A DNA stretch of 64,000 bases from CAZAPG01 sp964486935 (lineage in GTDB: Bacteria > Chloroflexota > Anaerolineae > 4572-78 > J111), in the NCBI GenBank assembly GCA_964486935.1, contig CAZAPG010000003.1, forward strand, positions 231,922 through 295,921, given 5' to 3'. Of this stretch, positions 9,701 to 18,086 are shown piece after piece; within the stretch, counting starts at the first letter, position 1, and the number at the start of each line of letters is the position of its first letter. The notes under the pieces were generated by a model. The model did no database searches, had not been told where the DNA came from, and saw only the letters and a program-made list of their open reading frames with translations. Made by a program: the position numbers and the translations under genes.

Positions 9701-12700
9701 ACGTTACCTGCACCAGTGGCGTGTGGCTCAATTCCCGGTTGGGCTGCAAGGCCTCGACCAGTTGTTCAAAAGGCAAATCCTGATGGGCGTAGGCGTCCAG
9801 GGCCGTATCGCGCACCTGCTTCAACAGTTGCAAAAAGGTGGGATTGCCGGCCAGGTTGGAGCGCAGAACCAGGGTGTTGACAAACGTGCCAATCAGACCC
9901 TCGATGGCCAGCCAGTGGCGATTGGCAATGGGGGTGCCCACCAAAATATCCGGCTGGCCGGTGTAGCGATAAAGCAGCAGCTTAAAGGCCGCCAGCAGCA
10001 GCATAAACAGGGTCGCATCTTCCTGACGGCTGAGCACCCGCAGCGCCTCGAGGAGGGGTTTGGGCAGCGGCAACGTTTGAGCCGCTCCCCGGTAGGTCCG
10101 GCGGGTCGGGCGAGGCCGGTCGGTGGGCAGCTCAAGAATCAGCGGCGCGCCGGCAAGTTGCCGCTGCCAGTAAGCCAGTTGACCGGCCAGAATGTCGCCG
10201 CGCAGCCATTGCCGCTGCCAGTTGGCAAAGTCGGCGTATTGAACCGGCAGCGGCGGCAGTTGGGGCGACTCGCCGGTCGAGAAAGACAGGTAGAGGGAGG
10301 TCAACTCTTGCCAGAGCAGGCTCACCGACCAGGCGTCGGAAATGATGTGGTGCATATTCACCAGCAGCACGTGGTCGTTGGCATCGAGCCGAAACAGGGC
10401 CAGCCTCAGCAACGGCCCGGCGGCCATATCAAATGGTTTTTGGGCCTGGGCGGTGGCCCGTTGGCGGGCCTCGGCTTCGCGCCGGCCGGGGGGCAGGTGT
10501 TGCAGGTTGACCACCGGCAACTCCAGCAAAAGTTCCGGCGCAATCACCTGCACCGGACGGCCCGCCACTGTGGGAAAGGTTGTCCGCAGGGCTTCGTGGC
10601 GGCGCGCCACCTGATTGAAGCTCTGAGCCAGCGCGGTGACGTTGAGCGGCCCTGTCAGGCGAATAGCCATAGGAATATTATAGGCCGCGCCGGTTGGTTC
10701 AAACTGGTTAAGAAACCACATCCGCTCCTGAGAAAATGAGAGCGGTAGTTCCTGGTCTCTGGAAACGGGCGTAATTGGCGGGATGGGAACAACCTGCGCC
10801 GCCTGGCGGGCCGCCTCGACCTGTTTGGCCAGCCCGGCCACCGTGGGCGACTCAAACAGCGCCCGCAAGGGCAACTCTACCTGAAAGGCATCGCGCACCC
10901 GAGAGATGGCCTGGGTAGCCAGCAGCGAGTGGCCGCCCCACTCGAAGAAATTCTGGTGGATGCCGGCCTGTTCCAACCCCAGCACATCGGCCCAGATTTG
11001 GGCCAGCATCTCCTCGGTGGGGGTGCGGGGGGGCGCATAGGCATCCCGCAACTGAACCAGGCCGTCTTCGCTCCAGTCAAAATAGGAGTCGCTGAGCACG
11101 CTGCGGCCAACCGCTTCCAGCCGGCCGGCCACAAAATCGTCGCGGCAGGCGTGGCGCTGAATTTTGCCGCTGGATGTTTTGGGAATGGTCCCGGTTTTCA
11201 GCAGAACAACGGCGTAAATCTGCAGGCCGTGCTCCTCGGCCACCGCGCCCCGAATGGCCTGAGACACCTCATCAACATCCGGCTCTCGATAGTGGCGCTG
11301 GACTTCTTGCACGACCACCAATCGCTCCTGGCCGTTAAGCTCAACCGTAAAGGCTGCGCCGCAGCCGGGCCGCAGCGCCGGATGGCTCTCTTCGGCCGTT
11401 ACCTCGATATCCTGGGGGTAATAATTTCGGCCCCGAATGATGATCAAATCCTTGAGGCGACCGGTGATATATAACTGGCCCTGGCGCAGAAAGCCCAGGT
11501 CACCGGTGCGCAAAAATGGCCCCTCGCCGGTATCGGCCAGATGCGCCCCAAAGGTTTGTTCTGTAGCGGCGGGGTTGTTCCAGTATCCTCCGGCCACGCT
11601 GGGGCCGGCCAGCCAGATTTCGCCAATCTGCCCCGGCGGGCAGCGTAGCTGTGTATCGGGGTTTGCGATTAAAATCTGCTGACCTTCCAGGGCAAGGCCA
11701 CAGCTCACCAGCGTTCGGCCTTCGCTGGCAGGGGCGACGGGGATGGCCTGCCCCTGCGCCAGCGCCCCGGAGCGAATGGTGTGCGTTGGCGGTGTTTCGG
11801 CGCGATTGCCGCCGGAGACCAGTAGGGTTGCTTCGGCCAGCCCGTAACAGGGGTAGAAGGCCGGGCGGCGGAAACCATACGGCGCAAAGGCATCAACAAA
11901 AGCGTTGAGGGTGCCGGCCTTAACCGGCTCGGCCCCGTTAAAGGCAATGGACCAGCGGCTCAAATCCAGCCCGGTTCGCTGCTCTGGCGGAATTTTGCGG
12001 ACGCACAGGTCGTAGGCAAAGTTGGGGCCGCCGCTGACGGTGGCCTGATAGGTGGTGATGGCCTGCAACCAGCGCCGGGGTTTTTGCAAAAAGGCCAGCG
12101 GAGACATAAGGAAGCACTCGGTCCCCAGATAGAGCGGCTGCAAAACCGTGCCAATCAGCCCCATATCGTGGTAGAGCGGCAGCCAGCCCAAAATGACATC
12201 CTCAGCCGTCAATTCAAAGGCCTGTTGAATCAGCCGCTCGTTGTGCAGCAGGTTGGCGTGGCTGACCATTACCCCCCGGGGCGCGGCGGTTGAGCCAGAA
12301 GTATATTGCAGAAAAGCCAGATTGTTACCGTTGAGCGTGGGGAGCTGCCACTGCGCGGCAAAATCGTCAGGCAGGGTATCCGTAGCCTGCCAGAGCAGGG
12401 CCGACAGGGCGGGGGCGTGAGCGGAGCGACGGGCCAACCCATCCAAAATGGGCGAGGTGGTCAGCGCCGCCGTAGCCTGGGCGTCGGCCGCCAGGGCCTG
12501 CAAACGGGGCATCGGGCGATTGAGCCGGGGCGGGTAAGCCGGCACGGCCACGCAGCCGGCATACAGGCAGCCAAAAAAGGCCGAAATGTACTCCAGACCG
12601 GGGGGATAGAGCAGCAGCACTCGTTCTCCGCTCAGGCCCCGGCCTTGCAGCCAGGCAGCAATGGCCCGCGCCTGCCGGTCTAACTGGCTGTAGGTTATAT

Positions 12701-12866
12701 GAGTCTGCTCTGTTTCGCCATCGAGCAGAAAGGTGTAGGCGCGCTGGTCTGGCCGGCGCTGCGCCCGGTAGCGGAGCAGGTCAACCAGCGTAGAAATTTC
12801 GGCCAGAGGCGGGAGGGTGTCTTTTACAATATTTAAGTTATCAGAATGTGGCTGTGAGTTCCGCAC
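6732..12866 (-). CDS. Nonribosomal peptide synthetase: FAAL-carrier-C-A-carrier-TE, predicted N-acyl amino acid synthetase
   Basis: This is a single 2044-residue assembly line. Approximate domains: fatty acyl-AMP ligase 20-590 (QYTSGSTAAPRG near 187), carrier 1 612-685 (attachment S647 in GGHSLL), condensation 705-1140 (HHIISDAW near 837), adenylation 1160-1650 (YTSGSTGRPKG near 1312), carrier 2 about 1680-1750 (S1711), thioesterase 1770-2035. The FAAL activates a fatty acid, and the single module adds one amino acid. Reading the adenylation pocket by hand against PheA gives D-A-W-Q-F-G-L-I-D(-K), which from memory matches glutamine-type codes. The thioesterase elbow reads GGYCYGG, so the nucleophile is cysteine (C1841) where serine is usual. 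The start is GTG immediately after the upstream gene's stop. The product, an acyl-glutamine, is a prediction. Confidence 0.95.
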   Translation of the reverse strand: MRNSQPHSDNLNIVKDTLPPLAEISTLVDLLRYRAQRRPDQRAYTFLLDGETEQTHITYSQLDRQARAIAAWLQGRGLSGERVLLLYPPGLEYISAFFGCLYAGCVAVPAYPPRLNRPMPRLQALAADAQATAALTTSPILDGLARRSAHAPALSALLWQATDTLPDDFAAQWQLPTLNGNNLAFLQYTSGSTAAPRGVMVSHANLLHNERLIQQAFELTAEDVILGWLPLYHDMGLIGTVLQPLYLGTECFLMSPLAFLQKPRRWLQAITTYQATVSGGPNFAYDLCVRKIPPEQRTGLDLSRWSIAFNGAEPVKAGTLNAFVDAFAPYGFRRPAFYPCYGLAEATLLVSGGNRAETPPTHTIRSGALAQGQAIPVAPASEGRTLVSCGLALEGQQILIANPDTQLRCPPGQIGEIWLAGPSVAGGYWNNPAATEQTFGAHLADTGEGPFLRTGDLGFLRQGQLYITGRLKDLIIIRGRNYYPQDIEVTAEESHPALRPGCGAAFTVELNGQERLVVVQEVQRHYREPDVDEVSQAIRGAVAEEHGLQIYAVVLLKTGTIPKTSSGKIQRHACRDDFVAGRLEAVGRSVLSDSYFDWSEDGLVQLRDAYAPPRTPTEEMLAQIWADVLGLEQAGIHQNFFEWGGHSLLATQAISRVRDAFQVELPLRALFESPTVAGLAKQVEAARQAAQVVPIPPITPVSRDQELPLSFSQERMWFLNQFEPTGAAYNIPMAIRLTGPLNVTALAQSFNQVARRHEALRTTFPTVAGRPVQVIAPELLLELPVVNLQHLPPGRREAEARQRATAQAQKPFDMAAGPLLRLALFRLDANDHVLLVNMHHIISDAWSVSLLWQELTSLYLSFSTGESPQLPPLPVQYADFANWQRQWLRGDILAGQLAYWQRQLAGAPLILELPTDRPRPTRRTYRGAAQTLPLPKPLLEALRVLSRQEDATLFMLLLAAFKLLLYRYTGQPDILVGTPIANRHWLAIEGLIGTFVNTLVLRSNLAGNPTFLQLLKQVRDTALDAYAHQDLPFEQLVEALQPNRELSHTPLVQVTFNVINTPLPLAQLPDLTWRVFEFDRGASQFDLTLSLVDTPQVQLMAMEYNTDLFDSGTIDRLLGQFKHLLEAIIANPEQRLSDLPLLTDAERQRLLVNWNNTGAALPPPDLALHHLFEAQAERTPNAVAVVFEERQLTYRDLNHRANQLAHYLQSLGVGPETLVGLCVERSIEMVVGLLGILKAGAAYVPLDPEYPPERLAFMLNDAGAPVLLTQERLLPRLPSHQSRAICLDTDWSRIASQSVASPNIKTGGDHLAYIIYTSGSTGRPKGAMISHRAICNHMLWMQSALPLSETDRVLQKTPFSFDASVWEFYAPLMTGARLVMAPPGAHQDSAYLVSLIAQQQITILQLVPSLLEAILDEAGIGECHHLRRVFCGGEALPVALQARFFSRLKAHLYNLYGPAEATIDTTCWACRPDDSRASVSIGRPIANAQVYLLDAYLQPVPVGVPGDLYIGGAGLGRGYLNRPELTAEKFIPHPFATQPGARLYKSGDLGRYLPDGSIEFLGRVDQQVKLRGFRIEPGEIESVLGQHPAVKKAAVIVRENSSQDKRLVAYIIPTPKNLASAGELAGFLQDKLPDYMVPSAFVMVDALPLSPSGKLNRAALPEPDRSHLLVDGAPLLARTPTEELLTRIWGQVLRLEQVGVHDNFFDLGGHSLLAVQVFARIEQELGLSLPVATLFQAPTIARLAQLIRQNNADTPASSLVAIQPHGAKPPFFCVHGLGGGVLDYADLARYLGPEQPFYGLQERALTTNQDPFAAIEEMATHYIHQIQTLQPNGPYFIGGYCYGGTVAFEMARQLRAMGQPVALLAIMDHSPPNVNFQLSPWNPVFWGRFLKNLPYWLHDFMQLNPTQMLARIRRKTRVLGQNLLKSGRPAGYEPTQADLEAVIDKDLALIPPKHHPLLKAHYQAMSNYVPQPYQGQVTLFRTHRHSLFGPFDPNMGWNRLVSGGIEIKEIKGFHANILQEPYVQILAEQLKASLEQAQTREFNN

Positions 12867-14417
12867 TTAATTATCTTTCAGCATAATGGGCAGGTAAACT
12901 TTTGCCCCGCTGCCGGCCTGAATAACCACAGCGGCGCTGGCTCCCACTCCGGCGGTTGAAGTAACAAAGGCCGTATTGGTGATGGCCGACACGCCATTCA
13001 GATTCAGGTTGACTGTTACAGCAAGGGTGCGAGACAGGGCATTGCCGGTACTCAACGTGACGCCTGTTGTCCAGGTGATAACGCTGCCGGGCGTGACGCC
13101 GGAAAGAGCCGCATCGCCGCTGAGCGAGGCGGGATTCAGGGTGGTGTGCGCCGGCACGGTATCAGTTAACAACAGGTTGGTAGCTGACAGATAATCGGTG
13201 TTGGTTACAGTTAAGGTATAGGTTACAACCTGCCCGGCCACCACCGCGCCGGCAGAGGCCGATTTGACCAGCGTGACCGGGGGTAAATCCACCGCACTCC
13301 AGCCCATATCTTTGAGCATTGCCAGCGCAACCGGGCCGGGGTGATGGCGCGCGCCCCCAGCGTAGGGCGTCATCAGCTGGTTGGGGGCCGGCGTGCCGCT
13401 ATCCAGATGGACAATACTGCCGCCTATCTGGAAGGGGTTGGGGGCAAAAAGTTTAGGCCGATTACCGCCGTTGGCTGCTTTGGCGAGCGGGCCATTGAAA
13501 TAAATATTGCCGCCGGTTAGCTGTGTCTTTAAATCGACCGAGGGGTTGCCAAACAGGGCGATATTAATCAGGCTCTCGCCCGCACTATTTTCAACAAAGT
13601 AGTCATAAATGGCGGGCTGGCCGGTACCCATCCCCCAGCAGCCCTGGCCATCATTGCCGTTGCCCGTATCGCAAATATCGACGCCTCCGGTGTTGGCCAG
13701 CAAGGTGGCGGCAAAGCCCAGACCGTGCGCCACTTCGTGCAGGGCGGTGGTGACAAAATCCGTTTTACCGGCGGGCGGGTTGCCATCTGTACCGAAATAC
13801 CAGTTTACGGCCCCGTTGTTGTTAAAAGCAATGATAATCTCGGCGTCGGCGTCGCTGTTGTCGCCATCGTGGTCAACACTGTCGCTGTTGTTCAAATCGC
13901 TTAAGGCCAGTTGATTGGCCAGGGCCACCGGGTACAGTTTACCGGCCAGCGGCGCGTTGGTAAAATCGACGGCGCTGACCGGCTGGCCAACCCCCAGCGG
14001 GCCGCTTGCGCCCAGATTTTGCCAGCAGGCATTGATGACAATGGGCTGGTTGATGTTAAGCAGCATTGCCCAGATGTTGAGGGCGTGAGTAAAGGCATCT
14101 TTGGCCTCTTGCGGCCAGGCCGAGGAGGGGGTGTCGGGCGGGATGAAATTTTTCAGGCCGGTGGTGACGCATCCGCCCGACGGGTTATAGTTGACGGTAA
14201 ATTTGGCGCTCAAGGCTGAAACCTTGGGCCGGGCTGCTGGGTGATTGGCATAATTTGGCGCGGGGCCAACCGACGTTGCCTCGATGGGCGGAATGGTTGG
14301 CGGTAACGAGCCAAAAGCGGTGGCGCTTAAGGCTATCAAAACCGCAAAAAACCGGCCAATCGCTCCGGCGCTGCCAGCCTTAACCACGGGTCGCCGTCCA
14401 TTGCGAGTCCCGGCCAA
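12867..14417 (-). CDS. Secreted zinc-protease-like protein with DUF11 repeat and YLPI tail
   Basis: This protein has about 516 residues, or 506 if it starts at the GTG at 14387, which gives a cleaner signal peptide (GRFFAVLIALSATAFG). The start is uncertain because neither codon has a strong ribosome site. The core carries HEVAHGLGF (H227 and H231 with E228), a zinc-binding helix of metzincin/zincin type. The third histidine expected in HExxHxxGxxH is not at the usual place, so either another ligand serves or the site is non-classical. A DUF11-type repeat follows (VTYTLTVTNTDYLSATNLLL, about 390-490). The C-terminus is KVYLPIMLKDN, a tail shared with two other secreted proteins here. It probably acts outside the cell. 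Confidence 0.8.
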   Translation of the reverse strand: MAGTRNGRRPVVKAGSAGAIGRFFAVLIALSATAFGSLPPTIPPIEATSVGPAPNYANHPAARPKVSALSAKFTVNYNPSGGCVTTGLKNFIPPDTPSSAWPQEAKDAFTHALNIWAMLLNINQPIVINACWQNLGASGPLGVGQPVSAVDFTNAPLAGKLYPVALANQLALSDLNNSDSVDHDGDNSDADAEIIIAFNNNGAVNWYFGTDGNPPAGKTDFVTTALHEVAHGLGFAATLLANTGGVDICDTGNGNDGQGCWGMGTGQPAIYDYFVENSAGESLINIALFGNPSVDLKTQLTGGNIYFNGPLAKAANGGNRPKLFAPNPFQIGGSIVHLDSGTPAPNQLMTPYAGGARHHPGPVALAMLKDMGWSAVDLPPVTLVKSASAGAVVAGQVVTYTLTVTNTDYLSATNLLLTDTVPAHTTLNPASLSGDAALSGVTPGSVITWTTGVTLSTGNALSRTLAVTVNLNLNGVSAITNTAFVTSTAGVGASAAVVIQAGSGAKVYLPIMLKDN

Positions 14418-14526
14418 TCCAATTTCTGAAGTGACAAAGCTTCGCCTGGCCCTCCGAAAACGAGGGTTTTGGGCCTGCCGGGTTCCGCATTTTTTGTACT
14501 CCTACCCTATAACCAGCCCGCCATAT

Positions 14527-16134
14527 TTAAAAGTTTTTCATAATGGTAGGCAGGTAGATTGGCCCCATACTGGCCTCATAAGCGCCCATATCACACTGGG
14601 CGCCCTGGGGCCTGCTGACGCCGCGCTGGTCGGTAGCGGGGCAAGCGGCGTTAGCGGCAGAATTCAGCGCCGGGCTACCGGATAACAGCGCGTGCGTTTC
14701 GGTATCGCCGCCGTTATCTTGCAAAGGGCCAAGCTGAGGGTTTGTGGTAGTTTTGTCGTTGTTGACGCCGTTTTGCACGCAGGAGTTATCAGTGCCCAGA
14801 TTGTGTCCCTTGGAACTAAGCGTTCCGGCAGGGTTCGGATTGCCGCAACTGCCCGCCAAAATGGTGTTCTTGTAATTGGTTGTTGCGCTGGCCGCGCCCT
14901 GGGCATTGACCACGGCAGTCCCCGTAAATGTGGCCGTATTGGTGGTGATGGTGGTGTTGGTCAGCCAAAATGTAGCGCCCAGGTTAAAACTACTGTTGGC
15001 GATACCGCCGCCCCAACCGCGCACATCAAAAATAGTACTACTACCGCCGCCACTGGCCGAATTACCGCTGATGGTGCTGTTGATGACCTGCATAACCCCA
15101 TCCTGGTTAAGCAAACCGCCGCCGTTGCCAATAAAAGTGTTGTTGCTGTTTCTATGTGTGGCCAGGTTATTGCTGATGGTGCTGTTATTGATGGCGCTTA
15201 AAGTTAAGCCGCCGCCTGTTAGTGATGTGCCGCTGCCTATACCGCCGCCGTTTGTGGCTGTATTGTTGCTAATCGTACTGCTGTCAATGGTCAGCAGGCT
15301 CTTGGCGCCGCTGCCGGCAGTATTAAAGAAACCACTCCGAATGCCGCCACCAAAACCGGTGGTGGAAATAACGCTGGTTGAGGTAGCCACGTTACCACTG
15401 ACCAGAGTTTGGCTTAAAACCACCGTGGCAGTTTTGTTTGAATCGGCGCTGTTATTAATGCCGCCGCCTCCAACGCCGGAGACGGTATTGGTTGTCACCT
15501 GGCTTTGGTTTAGGGTTAGGGTGGCGTTATTGGTTTTGGCGATGTTGCTGATGCCGCCCCCAACGGCGCTGTTATCATTGGGGCCGGCGATATTTTTACT
15601 AACGGTACTGTTGTTGAGCGTCACGGTACCATTCTCATTGTAAATGCCACCGCCTTCTAGCGTGGCGCTGTTGCTGGTAACGGTAGTGTTGCTCAGAGTC
15701 AGAGTGCTGTTGACAACTCGGATACCGCCGCCGCTACCTGTCACGCTGCCGTTGGTGATGGTCACGCCGGTAATTGTTACCACCGCAGAGTTGGAGATAT
15801 CAACCACACGGCCACTACCAGTTCTGCTGATGATGGTGCTGCCGGCCCCATTCCCTTGTAGGGTTACGGTTCTGGTAATAGCCAGGCTTTGGGTAAACGT
15901 TCCTGACCTGACAAAAACAACGCCGGGCGAGTCCACTACATTGAGAGCGTGCTGGACCGTTTGAAACGCACAACTACCGGCGCCTGCCGCTGCATCCGCG
16001 GTGCCATCGCAAGTCGTGTCACTCCCATCTGTGCGGACAAACACCGGCGAACTGGCGTAGGCTGCCAGGGTTAAGCCGGTCATCAACAAGATGAGCAAGG
16101 CAAAACTGCTCAAAATTTTTAGTTTTAGATTCAT
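14527..16134 (-). CDS. Secreted right-handed beta-helix repeat protein with YLPT tail
   Basis: This is a 535-residue extracellular protein with a clear signal peptide (ILSSFALLILLMTGLTLAAYASS). Its centre is built of repeated short strands rich in N, T, S and G of the form TLTLSNTTVTSNSATLEGGGIYN, typical of a pectate-lyase-like parallel beta-helix. The last part, from about 430, resembles the choice-of-anchor-Q type ending (GDTETHALLSGSPALNSA followed by ACPATDQRGVSRPQG). It ends IYLPTIMKNF, matching the tails of the genes at 12867 and 18087. A run of G (GGGGGGA) nine bases before the ATG is a good ribosome site. No catalytic residues can be assigned; it may be a surface adhesin or a carbohydrate-binding protein. 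Confidence 0.85.
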   Translation of the reverse strand: MNLKLKILSSFALLILLMTGLTLAAYASSPVFVRTDGSDTTCDGTADAAAGAGSCAFQTVQHALNVVDSPGVVFVRSGTFTQSLAITRTVTLQGNGAGSTIISRTGSGRVVDISNSAVVTITGVTITNGSVTGSGGGIRVVNSTLTLSNTTVTSNSATLEGGGIYNENGTVTLNNSTVSKNIAGPNDNSAVGGGISNIAKTNNATLTLNQSQVTTNTVSGVGGGGINNSADSNKTATVVLSQTLVSGNVATSTSVISTTGFGGGIRSGFFNTAGSGAKSLLTIDSSTISNNTATNGGGIGSGTSLTGGGLTLSAINNSTISNNLATHRNSNNTFIGNGGGLLNQDGVMQVINSTISGNSASGGGSSTIFDVRGWGGGIANSSFNLGATFWLTNTTITTNTATFTGTAVVNAQGAASATTNYKNTILAGSCGNPNPAGTLSSKGHNLGTDNSCVQNGVNNDKTTTNPQLGPLQDNGGDTETHALLSGSPALNSAANAACPATDQRGVSRPQGAQCDMGAYEASMGPIYLPTIMKNF

Positions 16135-16336
16135 TATGAAATCCCCCCATTTTTAATCAAAATTTTCAGCCAATTAACTTTTCAGGCGGGAAACGCGGGC
16201 CTGCGGGGTCCAACTACCTGGCCGGAGTATAACAAAATTACTATAGCAAAGAATAATTGGCGCAACATGTAAAAAGAGTTAGAAAACCATTAGAAAATGG
16301 TTAGCAATTGCCAACTCTTGTTACCAGAAAAACAAA

Positions 16337-16367
16337 AAAGTGGTCAGGAAACAAACCTGACCACTTT
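16337..16367 (-). terminator. Rho-independent terminator closing the peptide-processing operon
   Basis: A perfect 12-base inverted repeat (AAAGTGGTCAGG at 16337-16348 and its complement at 16356-16367) with a 7-base loop. Read on the minus strand it is followed by TTTTTTGTTTTT. It lies 28 bases past the stop of the NTP_transf_5 gene and separates that operon from the beta-helix gene. Confidence 0.85.
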
Positions 16368-16394
16368 GGATATCAATACAAAAATCCTGAAGTC

Positions 16395-17495
16395 CTAACT
16401 ATTAGTTACCGCCCATTGTCTCGCTCCAAAGCGACGAGCACCTGTTTCGGTAAACAGGGCGGCAAATTTTATTCTGCGCCAAATCTGGTATGTTCTAAAT
16501 GTAAAGTAAGACAGAATGAGCGAGGCGTCGAGGTTGCGTCCAAGAATGGTTTTGTCGTCGTGCAGCGATTCATAGGCGGATAACGACAGGCGACGGCTCA
16601 AGTAATGGATGAGTCTGGTTCTAACCGGGCCAATTTTTAAGCGGTCCAGCACATCAGTCGGCAGCGCGCACCCCAGGGTGAGCTGGGTAATGAGCAAGGC
16701 GGCGTAAACAATGGCCCGGCAATCATAGCTGGTGGCTTTTTCGACCAGTTTGGACCAGTCCAAATTGTCAAACCGGCTGATGGTTTCGGCAATGTCGCAC
16801 AGCGCTTTTAACCTGAAGTAGCGCTTACGGCAGCTATTGATGCACAGCGAAATCAGCACATCTTCGGGAGACATTACCCAGGCCTGATGTTGACCAATTT
16901 TTAATGGAAGCGCTTCGCGCCAGATGCGGTCAAAATCAACCGGCAAAGTGCCGTTCATGGTCATATCGTGGTGTTCGTAATAATCATATTCAACGCCACT
17001 GCGGTCAAAATATGCCATAAACTCGCTAAATCTTTCGGGCGTTGTCTCGTCCGGTTTAAGGCTCAAAACCAGGTCTACATCATTGATGACGGTGTAATAG
17101 TTCTGGTCGTAAACCAGATAGTCCAGGGCCGCTCCCTTAATCAGCATGACCCGGATGGATTGCTCGCTAAAGAAGGACAAGGCCCGGACCAATTGCCGGG
17201 CGATTGCTTCTTTGGCGAGCGTATTTTGCATAACCGTTAGCCGGAACTGCTTCAGAATCTCTTCCGGCATGTCAAGCCCGCTATTGACGCAGTGACGCAG
17301 ATTAACATAAACCAGAGGAGCGACGCCGTGCAATTTGGCGGTTGAAAAAATCCGCTCCCAATCAACCCTGGTTTGACCGGCCAGTTGCAGCACCCGTTCC
17401 CGGTGACTATCTAAAAATTGCTGCCGGGTGCAGGCAAATAAAATTGCTTCTTCGGGGGTAATGTTTATCAACAGGTTTTGGTTCTGGTTGGACAT
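16395..17495 (-). CDS. NTP_transf_5-type (PF14907-like) nucleotidyltransferase-fold protein
   Basis: This is a protein of about 366 residues in the uncharacterised nucleotidyltransferase family found beside lasso-peptide and exosortase-type gene sets. The recognisable core is VMLIKGAALDYLVY followed by YTVINDVDLVLSL, where the acidic pair in NDVDLV is the expected metal site of a minimal nucleotidyltransferase, and then HHDMTMNGTLPVDFD. I place the start at the ATG at 17493-17495 (MSNQNQNLL), because a longer frame would overlap the upstream gene by about 100 bases. It begins five bases after the signal-peptidase-like gene and is the last gene before the terminator at 16337. In paeninodin-type clusters such a gene accompanies an HPr-kinase-like gene, as here. 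The substrate is unknown. Confidence 0.75.
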   Translation of the reverse strand: MSNQNQNLLINITPEEAILFACTRQQFLDSHRERVLQLAGQTRVDWERIFSTAKLHGVAPLVYVNLRHCVNSGLDMPEEILKQFRLTVMQNTLAKEAIARQLVRALSFFSEQSIRVMLIKGAALDYLVYDQNYYTVINDVDLVLSLKPDETTPERFSEFMAYFDRSGVEYDYYEHHDMTMNGTLPVDFDRIWREALPLKIGQHQAWVMSPEDVLISLCINSCRKRYFRLKALCDIAETISRFDNLDWSKLVEKATSYDCRAIVYAALLITQLTLGCALPTDVLDRLKIGPVRTRLIHYLSRRLSLSAYESLHDDKTILGRNLDASLILSYFTFRTYQIWRRIKFAALFTETGARRFGARQWAVTNS

Positions 17496-17500
17496 ATCGG

Positions 17501-18085
17501 CTAACGGTCGGTTATTTTGCGCAGAAGTTGCAGGGGCAACCGGGATATTATCTTGAAACCTGAAACCAACGCCCTGGAAAGAGCGTTCGACTGCTCGCCC
17601 CACAGGTTGCGCTTAAGGCGACGACCAGCGCCAAACATTTTTAGCCAGGCAATCATCCCCACCGCAATCAGCCAGCCGGTGACGCGCCAGGCCGGGGTGT
17701 CAATTGACAACCAGCGCTCGCCGCGTTTAATCCGCAACACCCGGCCCACATATCGACCGGCGCTGACGGGGGGGTCAAGGCTGGCATTGTTATCGCCCTT
17801 GGCAATAAAGGCGGCCTCGGCGCTGTTGGGGTTAACATACAGCACCCGATGCGCCACCATTTTTTCGTCCTGCAAAAAAACAATCACATCCCCGCGCCGG
17901 GCGTTTTTGCGCCCATGAGCCACCAGCACCTGGTCGCCGGTTTGAATTAACGGCAACATACTGCGGCCCGTAATGGAAATAATTTGCTGCCGGTCGGTTT
18001 CGCTCCAAATTTCCAGCGCAGCTTTAACAATATCGCGGGGCGGCAGGGGCCGGTCAGTTTTGGTCATATTGATTGCTCCGGTCAT
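17501..18085 (-). CDS. S24/S26-type signal-peptidase-like protein with Ser-His dyad
   Basis: A 194-residue protein with the signal-peptidase I fold. The nucleophile is S42 in TGRSMLPLI, and the general base appears to be a histidine, H79 in EKMVAHRV, followed by KGDNN (97-101). This is the pattern of the SipW/archaeal S26B branch, not the Ser-Lys dyad of LepB. A C-terminal hydrophobic segment (WRVTGWLIAVGMIAWLKMF) may anchor it. The ATG at 18085 lies one base past the C25 peptidase stop; a second Met at 18067 is an alternative start. Position within the operon suggests it cleaves the co-encoded peptide or the C25 protein, not general secretory proteins. Confidence 0.8.
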   Translation of the reverse strand: MTGAINMTKTDRPLPPRDIVKAALEIWSETDRQQIISITGRSMLPLIQTGDQVLVAHGRKNARRGDVIVFLQDEKMVAHRVLYVNPNSAEAAFIAKGDNNASLDPPVSAGRYVGRVLRIKRGERWLSIDTPAWRVTGWLIAVGMIAWLKMFGAGRRLKRNLWGEQSNALSRALVSGFKIISRLPLQLLRKITDR

Positions 18086-18086
18086 C

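Noticed and set aside
9240..10739. 499-codon open frame on the plus strand inside the peptide synthetase gene
   Set aside because: It is antisense to the condensation domain, has a Gln/Gly/Arg-rich composition with no family resemblance, and is explained by GC-rich third positions of the real gene.
14876..15964. Long plus-strand frames rich in P, L and V opposite the beta-helix gene
   Set aside because: They come from the repetitive coding strand (Asn/Thr/Gly repeats read backwards) and have no ribosome site.
14527..16134. Beta-helix repeats considered as a tandem DNA repeat or CRISPR-like array
   Set aside because: Repeats exist at protein level only, with irregular DNA sequence and no constant spacers.
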